57,103 nucleotides of DNA, taken from NCBI GenBank assembly GCA_017405375.1, contig JAFRAO010000025.1:1-57103 (forward strand), in the 5' to 3' direction. Positions 33,431-42,217 of this stretch are shown in pieces (the first letter of the stretch is position 1; the number at the start of each line of letters is the position of its first letter). The DNA comes from a bacterium. GTDB lineage: Bacteria > Cyanobacteriota > Vampirovibrionia > Gastranaerophilales > Gastranaerophilaceae. A model generated the notes under the pieces. It was given only the letters and a program-made list of their open reading frames with translations. It made no database searches and was not told the DNA's origin. The translations under genes and the position numbers were made by a program.

Positions 33431-36400
33431 ATGAAATTTTTAAAGGTTCTTTCGATTAGCTTATTTGCAATTTTAGTTTCATCTTATTTAATTTTTTTGT
33501 TTATTTTACCAAATTTTGTAAAATTGGACAATTATCAATATGAATTAAATGATGAAAATAATGCACAAAAAGGTTTAATCATAAAAGCAGAAAATGTAAA
33601 ACCGTTGACTAAATGGAATTTGTCTGCAGGTGCAAGTATTGAACAGTTAAATGCGTATTATAAAAGCGGAGAAAAATTTGCTCAATTAGATAATATAAAA
33701 GTTTCTGTGTCTCTGCCTTATTTGGTGTTAAGACAATTAAAATTTGATAAAATAAGTCTTGATTCAATAATTGCGCATTTAGATGTTGATAAAAACGGTA
33801 TATTTGAAATAGAAAATTATATTCCGACAACTGATAACAAAAATCAAAATGCGGAATTTGAAATTCCTTATGGAATTAAATTTTCTGAAAACATGCCTGA
33901 TATAAATATCAATAAATATTCTTTAGTGTTAAAAAATACATCAAACAATAAAAAATACTCATTAAAAGGTAGTTCTTTCAAAATTTCTGATTTTAATTTA
34001 CAAAAAAGGATAAAAATAAAAACTCTCGGACAAATTTTCTTTGGAGAAAATGAACAAATTAAGTATGATTTAACGCTTCATTCTTTAGTAATTCCTCAAA
34101 TTATTAACCAGGAACAGGAAAATCAGCAACAAGAAAGAATTAATATTACATCTATATTAAGGAATATTGAAAAAATAAATTTAAAAGCAAATTTATTTGC
34201 TGATATAAAAATTAAAAATGAAAATGAAAGGATTAAACCTTACGGGAAAATTGAAATAAGCGAATTATCGAGTAAAATTAATTCTCAACAATTACCGAAT
34301 AGTAATATAAACTTAGATATTAAAAATGACAAAATTAATATTTTAGCGGATTTATATACCGCAAAAAATGAAAAAACAGCAATAAACGGGTACTTTCAAT
34401 ATGGCAAAAAATCGTATATAGATTTAAATGTAAAAAATAATGAGCTTGCTTTAAGTAATTTATTTTCACTGTTAAATTCTGTTTTACCTGCGTTTGGAAT
34501 TAATTATACTGATGGCATTATGGCAAATGGCACAGTCAGAGCGGATTTTAATATAAAAAGTGATTTTAAAACAATAAATTCATCAGGATATTTAAAAGTT
34601 TCAGATGCAAATTTATATTATAACTTATACAATATTGCATTAAGAAATATTCAGGCAGACATTGATTTTTCAAGAAATCAAATTGATATAAATAAAGCAA
34701 GTGCAAATTGCAACGGTGCTCCTTTGCAATTAACAGGTGCTGTGAATTCAAATGCTTATGCAAACATAAATATTTTAGCGGATAAAATTCCTTTAAAGGC
34801 CGTTATTGCAGGATTAGGTCAATTTAATTTGTTAAAAGAAAATAATATCAATTCAGGATTTATAACCTTAAACGGCATTGTAAAAGGCAATTTAAAAAAT
34901 GTAAAACCTGAGATTAATATTACAGCAAATAATATAAATTTGTTCAATAAACCGTCCAATGCCAATATAATTTTGTCAAATACTAAAATTCAGGCTCAAA
35001 CTACCGGTGTAAAAACTAACGGAATTGGTACAATAAAGGATTTAAAACTTGCAATTAAAGGTTTACCAACTTTTTCTGTCCCTGATTCTACAATAAGTTT
35101 TGATGAAAAAGATATTAAATTAGATAATGTTTATGTAAAATTAAATAATTCAAAGATAGATTTACTTGGTTCAATCCAAGATTACATATCAACAAATGCA
35201 AACATTAATATAACTGCAGCAGGTATGGTCGATTGTAATGATATTAGAAACTCTTTAGACAAAGATTTACGAAATATGATAAAAGCAAAAGGCCGACTTC
35301 CGATTGCAATCAGTATTACGGGTAACGGTAAAACTCAAAATATTAACGGTCAAGTAATGGCGAATAATTCCAATTATTTGTCATTACTCGATATAAGTTC
35401 TTTATATGGAAAAACGTCTTTAATAAATACATCGATGAAACTTGAAAATAACAGTTTAAAAATAGAAGATATTAGTATTAACGAATTACCTATAAACAGA
35501 AGCCTTACAGCTAATTTTGCCAATAACTTAACAAATGCTTCAAAAATTTTATCATTAAAAGGAAATGTTCATAATTTAACGGGTAAATATCAACAATTAA
35601 GCGGGATAAATATATCAATACCAAATCAGATAAATATTACAATTCCTGAATATAAAGATTCAAAAGTTCAAATTAAAGGTAATGTAAATTTATCAGGAAC
35701 TACATTAAATCCTATAATAACAGGAATTATAAATATTCCGTCAATAAATATACCAACATTGAATGTAATTGGTAAAAATATTAACGTAAATATAACAAAA
35801 AATATAATAGATGTGTTGTGTAGTCAGTTAAAAGTAGCTGATTCAACGATGAATATTTCAGCGATTATAAATAATAACTTTAAACATGGTGTAAAAGTTA
35901 CTTCAATGAATTTTGATGCATCAAATTTGAATTTAGATTCGTTCTTTACAATGATTGAAAAATTACCACAAAATTCGATTGCTCCCGGAACTGATATGGC
36001 TATTACGATTTCAAACGGTAAAGGTAAAGTTGAAAGGCTACAATCAAATAATATAGTTGTAACAAACGTCGTATCAGATTTTACGCTAAAAAACAATTTA
36101 TTCAAACTGAATAATATAGATGCAATAGCTTATGGCGGTAAGGTTGTCGGAAGTATTACATATAACATGTTGTATTCAAATACTAATATAAGTTTGCAAG
36201 GCAGAAACTTGAACGCACAAAGTGCAATGTATGGCTGTACAGGCGTGAAAAATTTAATAAACGGAACTTTGAGTTTTGATGCGTTGAATCTTACAACAAG
36301 AGGATTGACTGATATTGAAATTATGAAAAGTTTAAAAGGTACTGTAACATTCATTGTTTCTAACGGTCAAATGGGTTCTTTGTGTAAGTTAGAAAATTTG

Positions 36401-37108
36401 ATTTATGCTCAAAATATATTAGCAAATAACATTCTAAAAACGACTTTAGGGGCTATTGCGGGTGCCGTAAAAGTTAAAAAAACAGGTGAATTTAAATATA
36501 TTAAAGGTACGACAGTACTTTCCAACGGCTGGGCAGATTTAGAAAAAATACAGATGTCAGGTTCTGCTATGAGTATGTATATCAGAGGTAAATATAATCT
36601 TTTGAATAATACAACAAATTTGATAATACTTGGCAGAGTGTCTGATGAAGTTGTAGATGTTCTTGGTCCAATCGGTTCATTTTCCGTAAACAGTCTTATT
36701 GCATCTATTCCTAAAATAGGACAAGTTACAGCATCTTTAATAAACCAAATTACAACAAATCCAAATGGTGAAAATATTACAAATTTGCCTGAATTAAATC
36801 CATATCAAGCAAATACAAAAATATATAAATCATTTATTGACGGTTCAGTTGAATCTACTTCATCAATAAAATATTTTAAATGGCTTTCAACACCAAAAGT
36901 TGATACCTCAGCGCAATCAACAGAATCTATGCAAAGTACAGCTCAAACAAAAACTCAACAGGCAGTTAATGAGGCAAAATCAAAAGTTCAGGAATCAATA
37001 AATAAAGTTTTTGAGCAACCTGTTCAAACAGCTCCTCAAACTCCGCCTACTACAAACAATAACGGCGTTGCAGATTTTATAAACAAATTGCCAAATCTAA
37101 GTAAATAA
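33431..37108 (+). CDS. Large AsmA/TamB-like envelope protein
   Basis: 1225 residues, 9 nt after tsaD. An N-terminal membrane anchor (VLSISLFAILVSSYLIFLFILP) is followed by a very long, repetitive beta-strand region (alternating SLKGNVHNLTG, NINITA-type strands). The C-terminal AsmA-like domain has LKGTVTFIVSNGQMGSLCKLENLI, a motif typical of the AsmA family. A Gln/Thr/Ala-rich tail of about 100 residues follows. AsmA-like proteins bridge inner and outer membranes and move lipids; that role is inferred. Its length is in the TamB/YhdP range, well above AsmA. Confidence 0.8.
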   Translation: MKFLKVLSISLFAILVSSYLIFLFILPNFVKLDNYQYELNDENNAQKGLIIKAENVKPLTKWNLSAGASIEQLNAYYKSGEKFAQLDNIKVSVSLPYLVLRQLKFDKISLDSIIAHLDVDKNGIFEIENYIPTTDNKNQNAEFEIPYGIKFSENMPDININKYSLVLKNTSNNKKYSLKGSSFKISDFNLQKRIKIKTLGQIFFGENEQIKYDLTLHSLVIPQIINQEQENQQQERINITSILRNIEKINLKANLFADIKIKNENERIKPYGKIEISELSSKINSQQLPNSNINLDIKNDKINILADLYTAKNEKTAINGYFQYGKKSYIDLNVKNNELALSNLFSLLNSVLPAFGINYTDGIMANGTVRADFNIKSDFKTINSSGYLKVSDANLYYNLYNIALRNIQADIDFSRNQIDINKASANCNGAPLQLTGAVNSNAYANINILADKIPLKAVIAGLGQFNLLKENNINSGFITLNGIVKGNLKNVKPEINITANNINLFNKPSNANIILSNTKIQAQTTGVKTNGIGTIKDLKLAIKGLPTFSVPDSTISFDEKDIKLDNVYVKLNNSKIDLLGSIQDYISTNANINITAAGMVDCNDIRNSLDKDLRNMIKAKGRLPIAISITGNGKTQNINGQVMANNSNYLSLLDISSLYGKTSLINTSMKLENNSLKIEDISINELPINRSLTANFANNLTNASKILSLKGNVHNLTGKYQQLSGINISIPNQINITIPEYKDSKVQIKGNVNLSGTTLNPIITGIINIPSINIPTLNVIGKNINVNITKNIIDVLCSQLKVADSTMNISAIINNNFKHGVKVTSMNFDASNLNLDSFFTMIEKLPQNSIAPGTDMAITISNGKGKVERLQSNNIVVTNVVSDFTLKNNLFKLNNIDAIAYGGKVVGSITYNMLYSNTNISLQGRNLNAQSAMYGCTGVKNLINGTLSFDALNLTTRGLTDIEIMKSLKGTVTFIVSNGQMGSLCKLENLIYAQNILANNILKTTLGAIAGAVKVKKTGEFKYIKGTTVLSNGWADLEKIQMSGSAMSMYIRGKYNLLNNTTNLIILGRVSDEVVDVLGPIGSFSVNSLIASIPKIGQVTASLINQITTNPNGENITNLPELNPYQANTKIYKSFIDGSVESTSSIKYFKWLSTPKVDTSAQSTESMQSTAQTKTQQAVNEAKSKVQESINKVFEQPVQTAPQTPPTTNNNGVADFINKLPNLSK

Positions 37109-37122
37109 GCATATATAATTTA

Positions 37123-37395
37123 CTATGCTTTTGCATCTATTTTATTTTGTTTGGATTTATTTTTACTTTTTATGTGAACTAAAATCTTACTAACCAGAGA
37201 AATAGAAACCGAGCAACACGCTACCCAAAGCCCAAATTCTATAGCTGATTTCTTTTTTAGATTTTTAATAATTTTATTCTTTATTTCATTTATTTTCTTT
37301 GTATTTTCACTATTGTTTTTATTGTGTTCCAAAATATCTGAAAAACTTGGGTGTTTTGTTTTGTTTGTTTCATTCCATTCATTAACAAATTTCAT
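37123..37395 (-). CDS. Small protein with C-terminal membrane segment
   Basis: 90 residues from the ATG at 37395; a GTG at 37422 would add nine. It is Lys/Asn/Glu-rich (KHPSFSDILEHNKNNSENTKK...) with one hydrophobic stretch SAIEFGLWVACCSVSISLVSKILV near the end and a basic tail. Neither start has a clear RBS. No family is recognised. It lies in the gene-poor stretch next to tRNA-Ile. Confidence 0.4.
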   Translation of the reverse strand: MKFVNEWNETNKTKHPSFSDILEHNKNNSENTKKINEIKNKIIKNLKKKSAIEFGLWVACCSVSISLVSKILVHIKSKNKSKQNKIDAKA

Positions 37396-37406
37396 ACAAA
37401 AATTAA

Positions 37407-37625
37407 AGATATATTTTTGCACAAAATAGGCTTACTGACTTCTTCTTTTTTAATGTTGTACCAAAAGAGGATTTTATAAAAGATTTGGATTATAAAGATT
37501 ATCGAGAACGAGAAATTGCGTATTGTAATATATCAAATTTCCAAAATACTCTCATTGAAGGGCTTATGGATTATTATGAAGAATGTTACAAAAAATACCA
37601 TTCCACTCGAACTTTTTCAAAATAG
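37407..37625 (+). pseudogene. Headless ORF fragment, unknown protein
   Basis: A frame open for 72 codons with protein-like content (VPKEDFIKDLDYKDYRERE..., ending ECYKKYHSTRTFSK) but no ATG or RBS before its middle, and overlapping the start region of the minus-strand ORF. It is probably the 3' remnant of a lost gene. Family not recognised. A second start-less stretch of similar quality (KLELLCKNFVQKLKSD... to the stop at 37883-37885) follows at about 37757. Confidence 0.4.
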
Positions 37626-37727
37626 GTTCTAACTATTACTATCATTGAGTTATAGTGATTTGTGCTAAAAACGATTTGTTTTTTGCGTATTTCTTGCTAT
37701 AACTACAAAGCACACTTATAACATGAA

Positions 37728-37756
37728 AAAAAGACACTTATTTTAAGTGTCTTTTT
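37728..37756. terminator. Intrinsic terminator hairpin
   Basis: A 13-bp stem AAAAAGACACTTA / TAAGTGTCTTTTT with loop TTT (arms 37728-37740 and 37744-37756). It ends in T on both strands. It lies in the gene-poor stretch after the ORF fragment. Confidence 0.75.
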
Positions 37757-37900
37757 AATGGTAGAGAGAAGGATGCTAAACTAGAACTTTTGTGTAAAAA
37801 TTTTGTACAAAAATTAAAATCAGATAGCATATTATACATTGATTTTTTACTTGATGAATATGAACAGTTAAGAAAAATAGCATAAATTTGATTTTTAGTA

Positions 37901-37929
37901 TTGACAAATAATCAAAAATAGTAAATAAT
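37901..37929 (+). promoter_or_regulatory. Sigma-70-type promoter of a candidate small RNA
   Basis: TTGACA (37901-37906), 17 nt, AATAAT (37924-37929): a full -35 and 5 of 6 at -10 with ideal spacing. The predicted start is about 37936. No ORF with an RBS begins within the next 110 nt. Confidence 0.7.
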
Positions 37930-37935
37930 GTTCGT

Positions 37936-38045
37936 ATAGGGGCAAGCCCCAAGCAAGTGGTATTTACTTGATGCTTGACTTAGTACCCTATAAGAAAAGA
38001 TAAATTAAATTTAAAAGTGCTACCAGTAGCTTGATGGCACTTTTT
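37936..38045 (+). ncRNA. Candidate structured small RNA
   Basis: About 110 nt between the promoter above and an intrinsic terminator (AAAAGTGC ... GCACTTTTT, 38013-38045). Near the 5' end GGGG-CAAG-CCCC (37939-37950) can form a hairpin. Alternatively TATAGGG (37935-37941) can pair with CCCTATA (37986-37992), and the two pairings exclude each other. Between them AAGCAAGT (37951-37958) pairs with ACTT-GAT-GCTT (37966-37976). No known RNA family is recognised; in particular, it lacks the SRP RNA GGAAG tetraloop region. It could be a riboswitch-like leader, an antisense RNA or a plasmid/phage relic. Confidence 0.5.
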
Positions 38046-38191
38046 ATTATATGCCTTTTTATATCCTCACCCCCTTTCCACCGATTTCTTAGTTAAATAC
38101 GTGTGTGGGTGGAGGTAAGTGGTACTACCCTTAGAAATTATTATATAAAAATATTTTTGTATTTTCAATATTTATACAATAGGAGGTAAAT

Positions 38192-38344
38192 ATGAAAAAT
38201 CAAAAATTAAATTATGCTATTGAATTTGATGGCAATGTCGTATCAAAAGAAGAACAATTAAAATTATTTGCAAAATTAGTATTTTGCCTTAATGATTTGC
38301 ATGAGTCTGCAAAATTAAAAAACAAAGAGCATAAGAGTCGCTAG
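38192..38344 (+). CDS. Small protein (50 aa) with strong RBS
   Basis: AGGAGG lies 5 nt before the ATG at 38192, an unusually good ribosome binding site. The peptide starts MKNQKLNYAIEFDGNVVSKE and is helical and Lys-rich towards the end (SAKLKNKEHKSR). Upstream, at about 38063-38114, CCTCACCC can pair with GGGTGGAGG. No family is recognised. It is likely expressed; it may be a relic of the element next to tRNA-Ile. Confidence 0.55.
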   Translation: MKNQKLNYAIEFDGNVVSKEEQLKLFAKLVFCLNDLHESAKLKNKEHKSR

Positions 38345-38365
38345 AACTTTTAAATAAGCATAAAT

Positions 38366-38392
38366 AAAGGACAGAATTGATTTCTGTCCTTT
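38366..38392. terminator. Intrinsic terminator between small gene and tRNA-Ile
   Basis: An 11-bp stem AAAGGACAGAA / TTCTGTCCTTT with loop TTGAT. It begins 2 nt after the encoded CCA of tRNA-Ile on the minus strand and 22 nt after the plus-strand small gene, so it may end both. Confidence 0.7.
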
Positions 38393-38393
38393 A

Positions 38394-38470
38394 TGGTGGG
38401 CCATCCTGGACTCGAACCAGGGACCTCTCGCTTATCAGGCGAACGCTCTAACCACCTGAGCTAATAGCCC
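38394..38470 (-). tRNA. tRNA-Ile (anticodon GAT), CCA encoded
   Basis: A minus-strand cloverleaf of 77 nt including CCA. Acceptor GGGCTAT pairs with ATGGCCC, with discriminator A. The D-arm is AGCTCAGGTGGTTAGAGC, the anticodon loop CTGATAA has GAT, and the T-arm is CCTGGTTCGAGTCCAGG. It decodes ATC and ATT. No rRNA is nearby, so this copy is outside an rRNA operon. Confidence 0.97.
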
Positions 38471-38582
38471 GCAAAATTGCTTACCACTAACATAACATAA
38501 AGATTTTATAAAATCAAGCGTTTTTATTAATTTTTGTATTATTATAATTGAGGTTATATTTAAAATTAAAAGGACGTTTATT

Positions 38583-39746
38583 ATGAAAGCATTAAAATCA
38601 TTACGTTTACACATCGGGTTATTTGGTCGAATGAATGTTGGTAAATCGTCTTTCCTAAATAGAATTACTCAACAATCAATATCCATAGTTTCTGAGGTTT
38701 CAGGCACTACTACCGATGTTGTGGAAAAATCTATGGAGTTATTGCCGGTTGGTCCTGTAACTTTTTTGGATACTGCGGGGTTTGATGATGCTTCTGTTTT
38801 GGGTGAAAAACGTGTCCAGAAAACTAATAAAATACTTAATAGGTGTGATGTCGCTGTTCTTATAACTGACAATTTCAAGTTGCAAAATTCTGAAATCGAT
38901 ATGATTAATAAATTTAAAGAATTAAATATTCCTTACTTTGTTGTAGTAAATAAGCAAGATGATAATTTGAATGTCCAATCTGATTTTTTGGTTACTTCAA
39001 CATTAACGGATAACTTTATAATTGATAAGTTTAAAGCAGAATTAATTAAATATCTGCCGGATGATTTTGTAAATTCTCCAAAAATTGTTGGTGATTTATT
39101 ACAAGAAAAAGATATTGTAATTTTAGTTATTCCGATAGATAAGGAAGCTCCTAAAGGCAGAATTATCTTGCCTCAAGTACAAACTCTACGTGATATATTA
39201 GATTCTAATTGTATATCAATCGTTGTAAAAGAAAATGAGCTTAAAGATGCTCTTGATAATTTAAAATGTGCTCCAAAACTTGTAATTACTGATTCTCAAG
39301 CATTTGAAAATGTTGCAAAAATCGTGCCGGAATCAATTCCTTTAACTTCATTCTCAATGCTTTTCGCAAGATTAAAAGGTGATTTGCATGAATTTATAAA
39401 AGGCAGCGAACAAATTGAAAAATTAAAAGACGGTTCAAAAATATTATTTCTTGAAAGTTGTACTCACCATGCTATTGATGATGATATCGCAAGAGTAAAA
39501 ATCCCAAAATTATTACAAAAGTTTACGGGTAAAAAATTGATATTCGAATATTATACAGGACATGATATGCCAAATCTTGAAGAATATGATTTAATTGTAC
39601 ATTGTGGTGCTTGTATGACAAATAGAAAAGAAATATTGTCAAGAATTATGCTGGCTAATAAATTTAATATCCCTATTACTAATTATGGAATTGTTATTTC
39701 TTATTGCTTAAAAATTTTGCCGCGTGCAATTAAAATGTTTTTATGA
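38583..39746 (+). CDS. hydF: [FeFe]-hydrogenase maturation GTPase HydF
   Basis: Scaffold GTPase for assembly of the H-cluster two-iron subsite with HydE and HydG. The N-terminal Ras-like GTPase has GRMNVGKSSFLN (G1), SGTTTD (G2), DTAGFDD (G3) and NKQD (G4). The C-terminal [4Fe-4S] site is formed by ESCTHHAI (Cys and His) and HCGACMTNRKE (HCxxC). The 387 residues match the family. The RBS is AAGGACG. No hydrogenase or HydE/HydG is in the window, but HydF has no other known role, so an [FeFe]-hydrogenase elsewhere is expected. Confidence 0.93.
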   Translation: MKALKSLRLHIGLFGRMNVGKSSFLNRITQQSISIVSEVSGTTTDVVEKSMELLPVGPVTFLDTAGFDDASVLGEKRVQKTNKILNRCDVAVLITDNFKLQNSEIDMINKFKELNIPYFVVVNKQDDNLNVQSDFLVTSTLTDNFIIDKFKAELIKYLPDDFVNSPKIVGDLLQEKDIVILVIPIDKEAPKGRIILPQVQTLRDILDSNCISIVVKENELKDALDNLKCAPKLVITDSQAFENVAKIVPESIPLTSFSMLFARLKGDLHEFIKGSEQIEKLKDGSKILFLESCTHHAIDDDIARVKIPKLLQKFTGKKLIFEYYTGHDMPNLEEYDLIVHCGACMTNRKEILSRIMLANKFNIPITNYGIVISYCLKILPRAIKMFL

Positions 39747-39775
39747 TAGCATGCTACTAATAAATGGAGTAAAGC

Positions 39776-40060
39776 ATGGCAATAACAATTAAAGATGTTG
39801 AGCACGTTGCTAAATTAGCACGTTTAGATTTAACACAGGAAGAAAAAGAAAATTTTACTCGTCAGTTAGGCGACGTTTTGAAATATGTTGAACAAATGAA
39901 TGAAATTGATACTTCAAATGTAGAACCGTTATCTCATCCGATTGATTTCACGAATGTAATGCGTGAAGATGAAATTCATTATGAGCAAACGAAAAAAGAA
40001 CTAATGGCAAATGCGCCTGAAGAAGAAGATGGATTTTTTAAAGTTCCTAAAATTAATTAA
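39776..40060 (+). CDS. gatC: Asp-tRNA(Asn)/Glu-tRNA(Gln) amidotransferase subunit C
   Basis: The 94-residue GatC subunit that holds GatA and GatB together. The family pattern is clear: VEHVAKLARLDLTQEEKENFTRQLGDVLKYVEQMNEIDTSNVEPLSHP, then MREDE and a C-terminal APEEEDGFFKVPKI. GatA and GatB are not adjacent, so the gene is separated from its partners. The organism evidently makes Asn- and/or Gln-tRNA indirectly. Confidence 0.95.
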   Translation: MAITIKDVEHVAKLARLDLTQEEKENFTRQLGDVLKYVEQMNEIDTSNVEPLSHPIDFTNVMREDEIHYEQTKKELMANAPEEEDGFFKVPKIN

Positions 40061-40188
40061 TCTTTTTCGAGATTGTTTTTGTGTATCTAAAAGGTTTTAT
40101 AATAACAAAATTTCTATACTTTAGGTAGATGAAATTATGTTAAAAATATTTTTGTATTGTATGATTTAAAATTAATTATTGGAGGAAT

Positions 40189-41808
40189 ATGTCAACTAAA
40201 TATATATTTGTAACAGGTGGGGTGGTTAGTTCGCTTGGAAAAGGTATTGTAAGTGCTTCATTGGGCAAATTGTTAAGAGCAAGAGGTTTTTCTGTTGCTA
40301 TACAAAAATTTGACCCTTACATAAATGTCGATCCCGGTACTATGAGCCCGTTTCAACATGGTGAAGTTTTTGTTACTAATGACGGTGCAGAAACCGATTT
40401 GGATTTAGGTCATTATGAAAGATTTACAAATACTGATTTTGCACAAATCAATAATGTTACGTCCGGAAATGTTTATCAAACGGTTATTAACAAAGAAAGA
40501 AAAGGTGAATATTTAGGCGCAACGGTTCAGGTTGTTCCTCACATTACTAATGAAATAAAATCAAGAATTTACAAAGCAACAGAACAATTTAAACCGGATT
40601 TTATGATTATAGAAATTGGTGGAACTATTGGTGATATTGAAAGTTTGCCATTTATTGAAGCTGTTCGCCAATTTAAAACAGAAATCGGAATTGGAAATGC
40701 AGTATCTATTCATTGTACTTTGGTTCCATACTTAGAAACGTCAAAGGAATTGAAAACAAAACCTTCTCAGCATAGTGTTAATATACTACGCAGTTACGGT
40801 ATTCAACCTGAAATTTTGGTATGCAGAACTTCTCATCAGTTATCTCAAGATGAAAAAGATAAATTAGCGTTGTTCTGTTCTTTGCAAAAAGATGCAGTAA
40901 TTGAATGCAGAGATATGAAAAGTATTTACGAAGTTCCTTTGGCTTTGGAAGAACAAAATATGGCTGCAGTTGTTTTAAATTTACTTAATACTTGTTATAA
41001 ACGTGCGGATTTGAAGTCTTGGGAAAAACTTGTAAATAGGATTAACAATCCGAAACGTACATTGAGTGTAGCGATTGCAGGAAAATATACAAAATTATCA
41101 GATGCGTATATTTCTGTTGTTGAAGCGCTTAAGCATGCAGGATATGCTTATGAAACAAAAGTAGATATTAAATGGATTAATGTTGAAGAATGCATTGATT
41201 ATAATAGCGGAAAATGTCAAGAATTAATGAAAGATATAAAAGCATTAATAGTACCTGGTGGTTTTGGTGCTCGCGGAATTGAAGGTACTTTGAATATTAT
41301 CAGGTATGCAAGAGAAAACAATATTCCGTTTTTAGGGTTGTGTCTTGGTATGCAATGCGCAGTAATTGAATATGCAAGAAATGTTTTAAATATCAAAGAT
41401 GCTAATTCTCGTGAATTTTCGGAAGATTGCGACAATCCGGTAATTGATTTAATGCTTGAACAAAAAGAAGTTACTTCTTATGGCGGCACAATGCGTTTGG
41501 GTCAATATGAATGTCATTTAAAGAAGAATTCTATTGCAAGAAAAGTTTATGAAAAGGATGTTATATTTGAACGTCATAGACATAGATATGAAGTTAATAA
41601 TGCATATATTGAGCAATTCGAAAAAGAAGGTTTGGTATTCTCCGGAAAATCTCCTAACGGTAAATTGATGGAAATAATTGAACTTCCAAAATTAGATTGG
41701 TTTGTTGCTTCTCAATTCCATCCTGAATTCAAGTCTAAACCTGAAAATCCACATCCGTTATTCAAAGGACTTATTGAAACTGCTCTTAAACAGAATAAGC
41801 TTATTTAA
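40189..41808 (+). CDS. pyrG: CTP synthase
   Basis: Makes CTP from UTP, ATP and glutamine. The N-terminal synthase domain has FVTGGVVSSLGKGIVSASLG and KFDPYINVDPGTMSPFQHGEVFVTNDGAETDLDLGHYERF. The C-terminal class I glutamine amidotransferase has PGGFGARG, the nucleophile in LCLGMQ and the closing His-x-Glu in QFHPEF. 539 residues is the standard length. GGAGGA lies before the ATG. Its 3' end overlaps the convergent gene's end by 8 nt. Confidence 0.97.
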   Translation: MSTKYIFVTGGVVSSLGKGIVSASLGKLLRARGFSVAIQKFDPYINVDPGTMSPFQHGEVFVTNDGAETDLDLGHYERFTNTDFAQINNVTSGNVYQTVINKERKGEYLGATVQVVPHITNEIKSRIYKATEQFKPDFMIIEIGGTIGDIESLPFIEAVRQFKTEIGIGNAVSIHCTLVPYLETSKELKTKPSQHSVNILRSYGIQPEILVCRTSHQLSQDEKDKLALFCSLQKDAVIECRDMKSIYEVPLALEEQNMAAVVLNLLNTCYKRADLKSWEKLVNRINNPKRTLSVAIAGKYTKLSDAYISVVEALKHAGYAYETKVDIKWINVEECIDYNSGKCQELMKDIKALIVPGGFGARGIEGTLNIIRYARENNIPFLGLCLGMQCAVIEYARNVLNIKDANSREFSEDCDNPVIDLMLEQKEVTSYGGTMRLGQYECHLKKNSIARKVYEKDVIFERHRHRYEVNNAYIEQFEKEGLVFSGKSPNGKLMEIIELPKLDWFVASQFHPEFKSKPENPHPLFKGLIETALKQNKLI

Positions 41809-42217
41809 CGAAAAAATCAGCAACAACAAGTGGACGTAATAAATTATTTTTATCGAACACTTCCATGTAATAGTGTCCTGCGCTGTGCATTACAACATAA
41901 TCAGTGAAGTAGTGCGGTGTATTGGGATTTGTGCGATATTCATGAGTGTATGAAATTCCGGTGATTGCTCTAATTGGACCTTTGCTGTTTGTTTGCGCTA
42001 CTTGAATTTTTATATATGGAACTTTAGTTAAAGACTTTTTGGACATAAACAGCCAATAAATCCTTTCGTTTCTTTTAAAACTTCTTTTATAAGTTTGCGC
42101 ATTTTCAAGCGTAAACGGTTCATCATTAAATATTATTCCATATTTAAATTTTTTTGTGTGAGTGAATCCGGAAGCAAGAAGGCTTATTATAAGAAAAAAT
42201 AAAATTAACTTTTTCAT
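41801..42217 (-). CDS. Small secreted protein, unknown
   Basis: 138 residues with a signal peptide (MKKLILFFLIISLLASGFT); no lipobox Cys is seen. The mature part is beta-rich, aromatic and basic (KFKYGIIFNDEPFTL, RIYWLFMSKKSLTKVPYIKIQV, GHYYMEVFDKNNLLRP). It could be an immunoglobulin-like or similar sandwich domain, but no family is recognised. Its ATG overlaps the TPR gene's stop by 4 nt, so the two are coupled and may act together in the envelope. Confidence 0.55.
   Translation of the reverse strand: MKKLILFFLIISLLASGFTHTKKFKYGIIFNDEPFTLENAQTYKRSFKRNERIYWLFMSKKSLTKVPYIKIQVAQTNSKGPIRAITGISYTHEYRTNPNTPHYFTDYVVMHSAGHYYMEVFDKNNLLRPLVVADFFVK

Noticed and set aside
37936..38045. SRP (4.5S) RNA or tmRNA identity for the candidate RNA
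   Set aside because: The conserved SRP apical loop and the tmRNA alanine-acceptor ends are absent; the size alone is not evidence.
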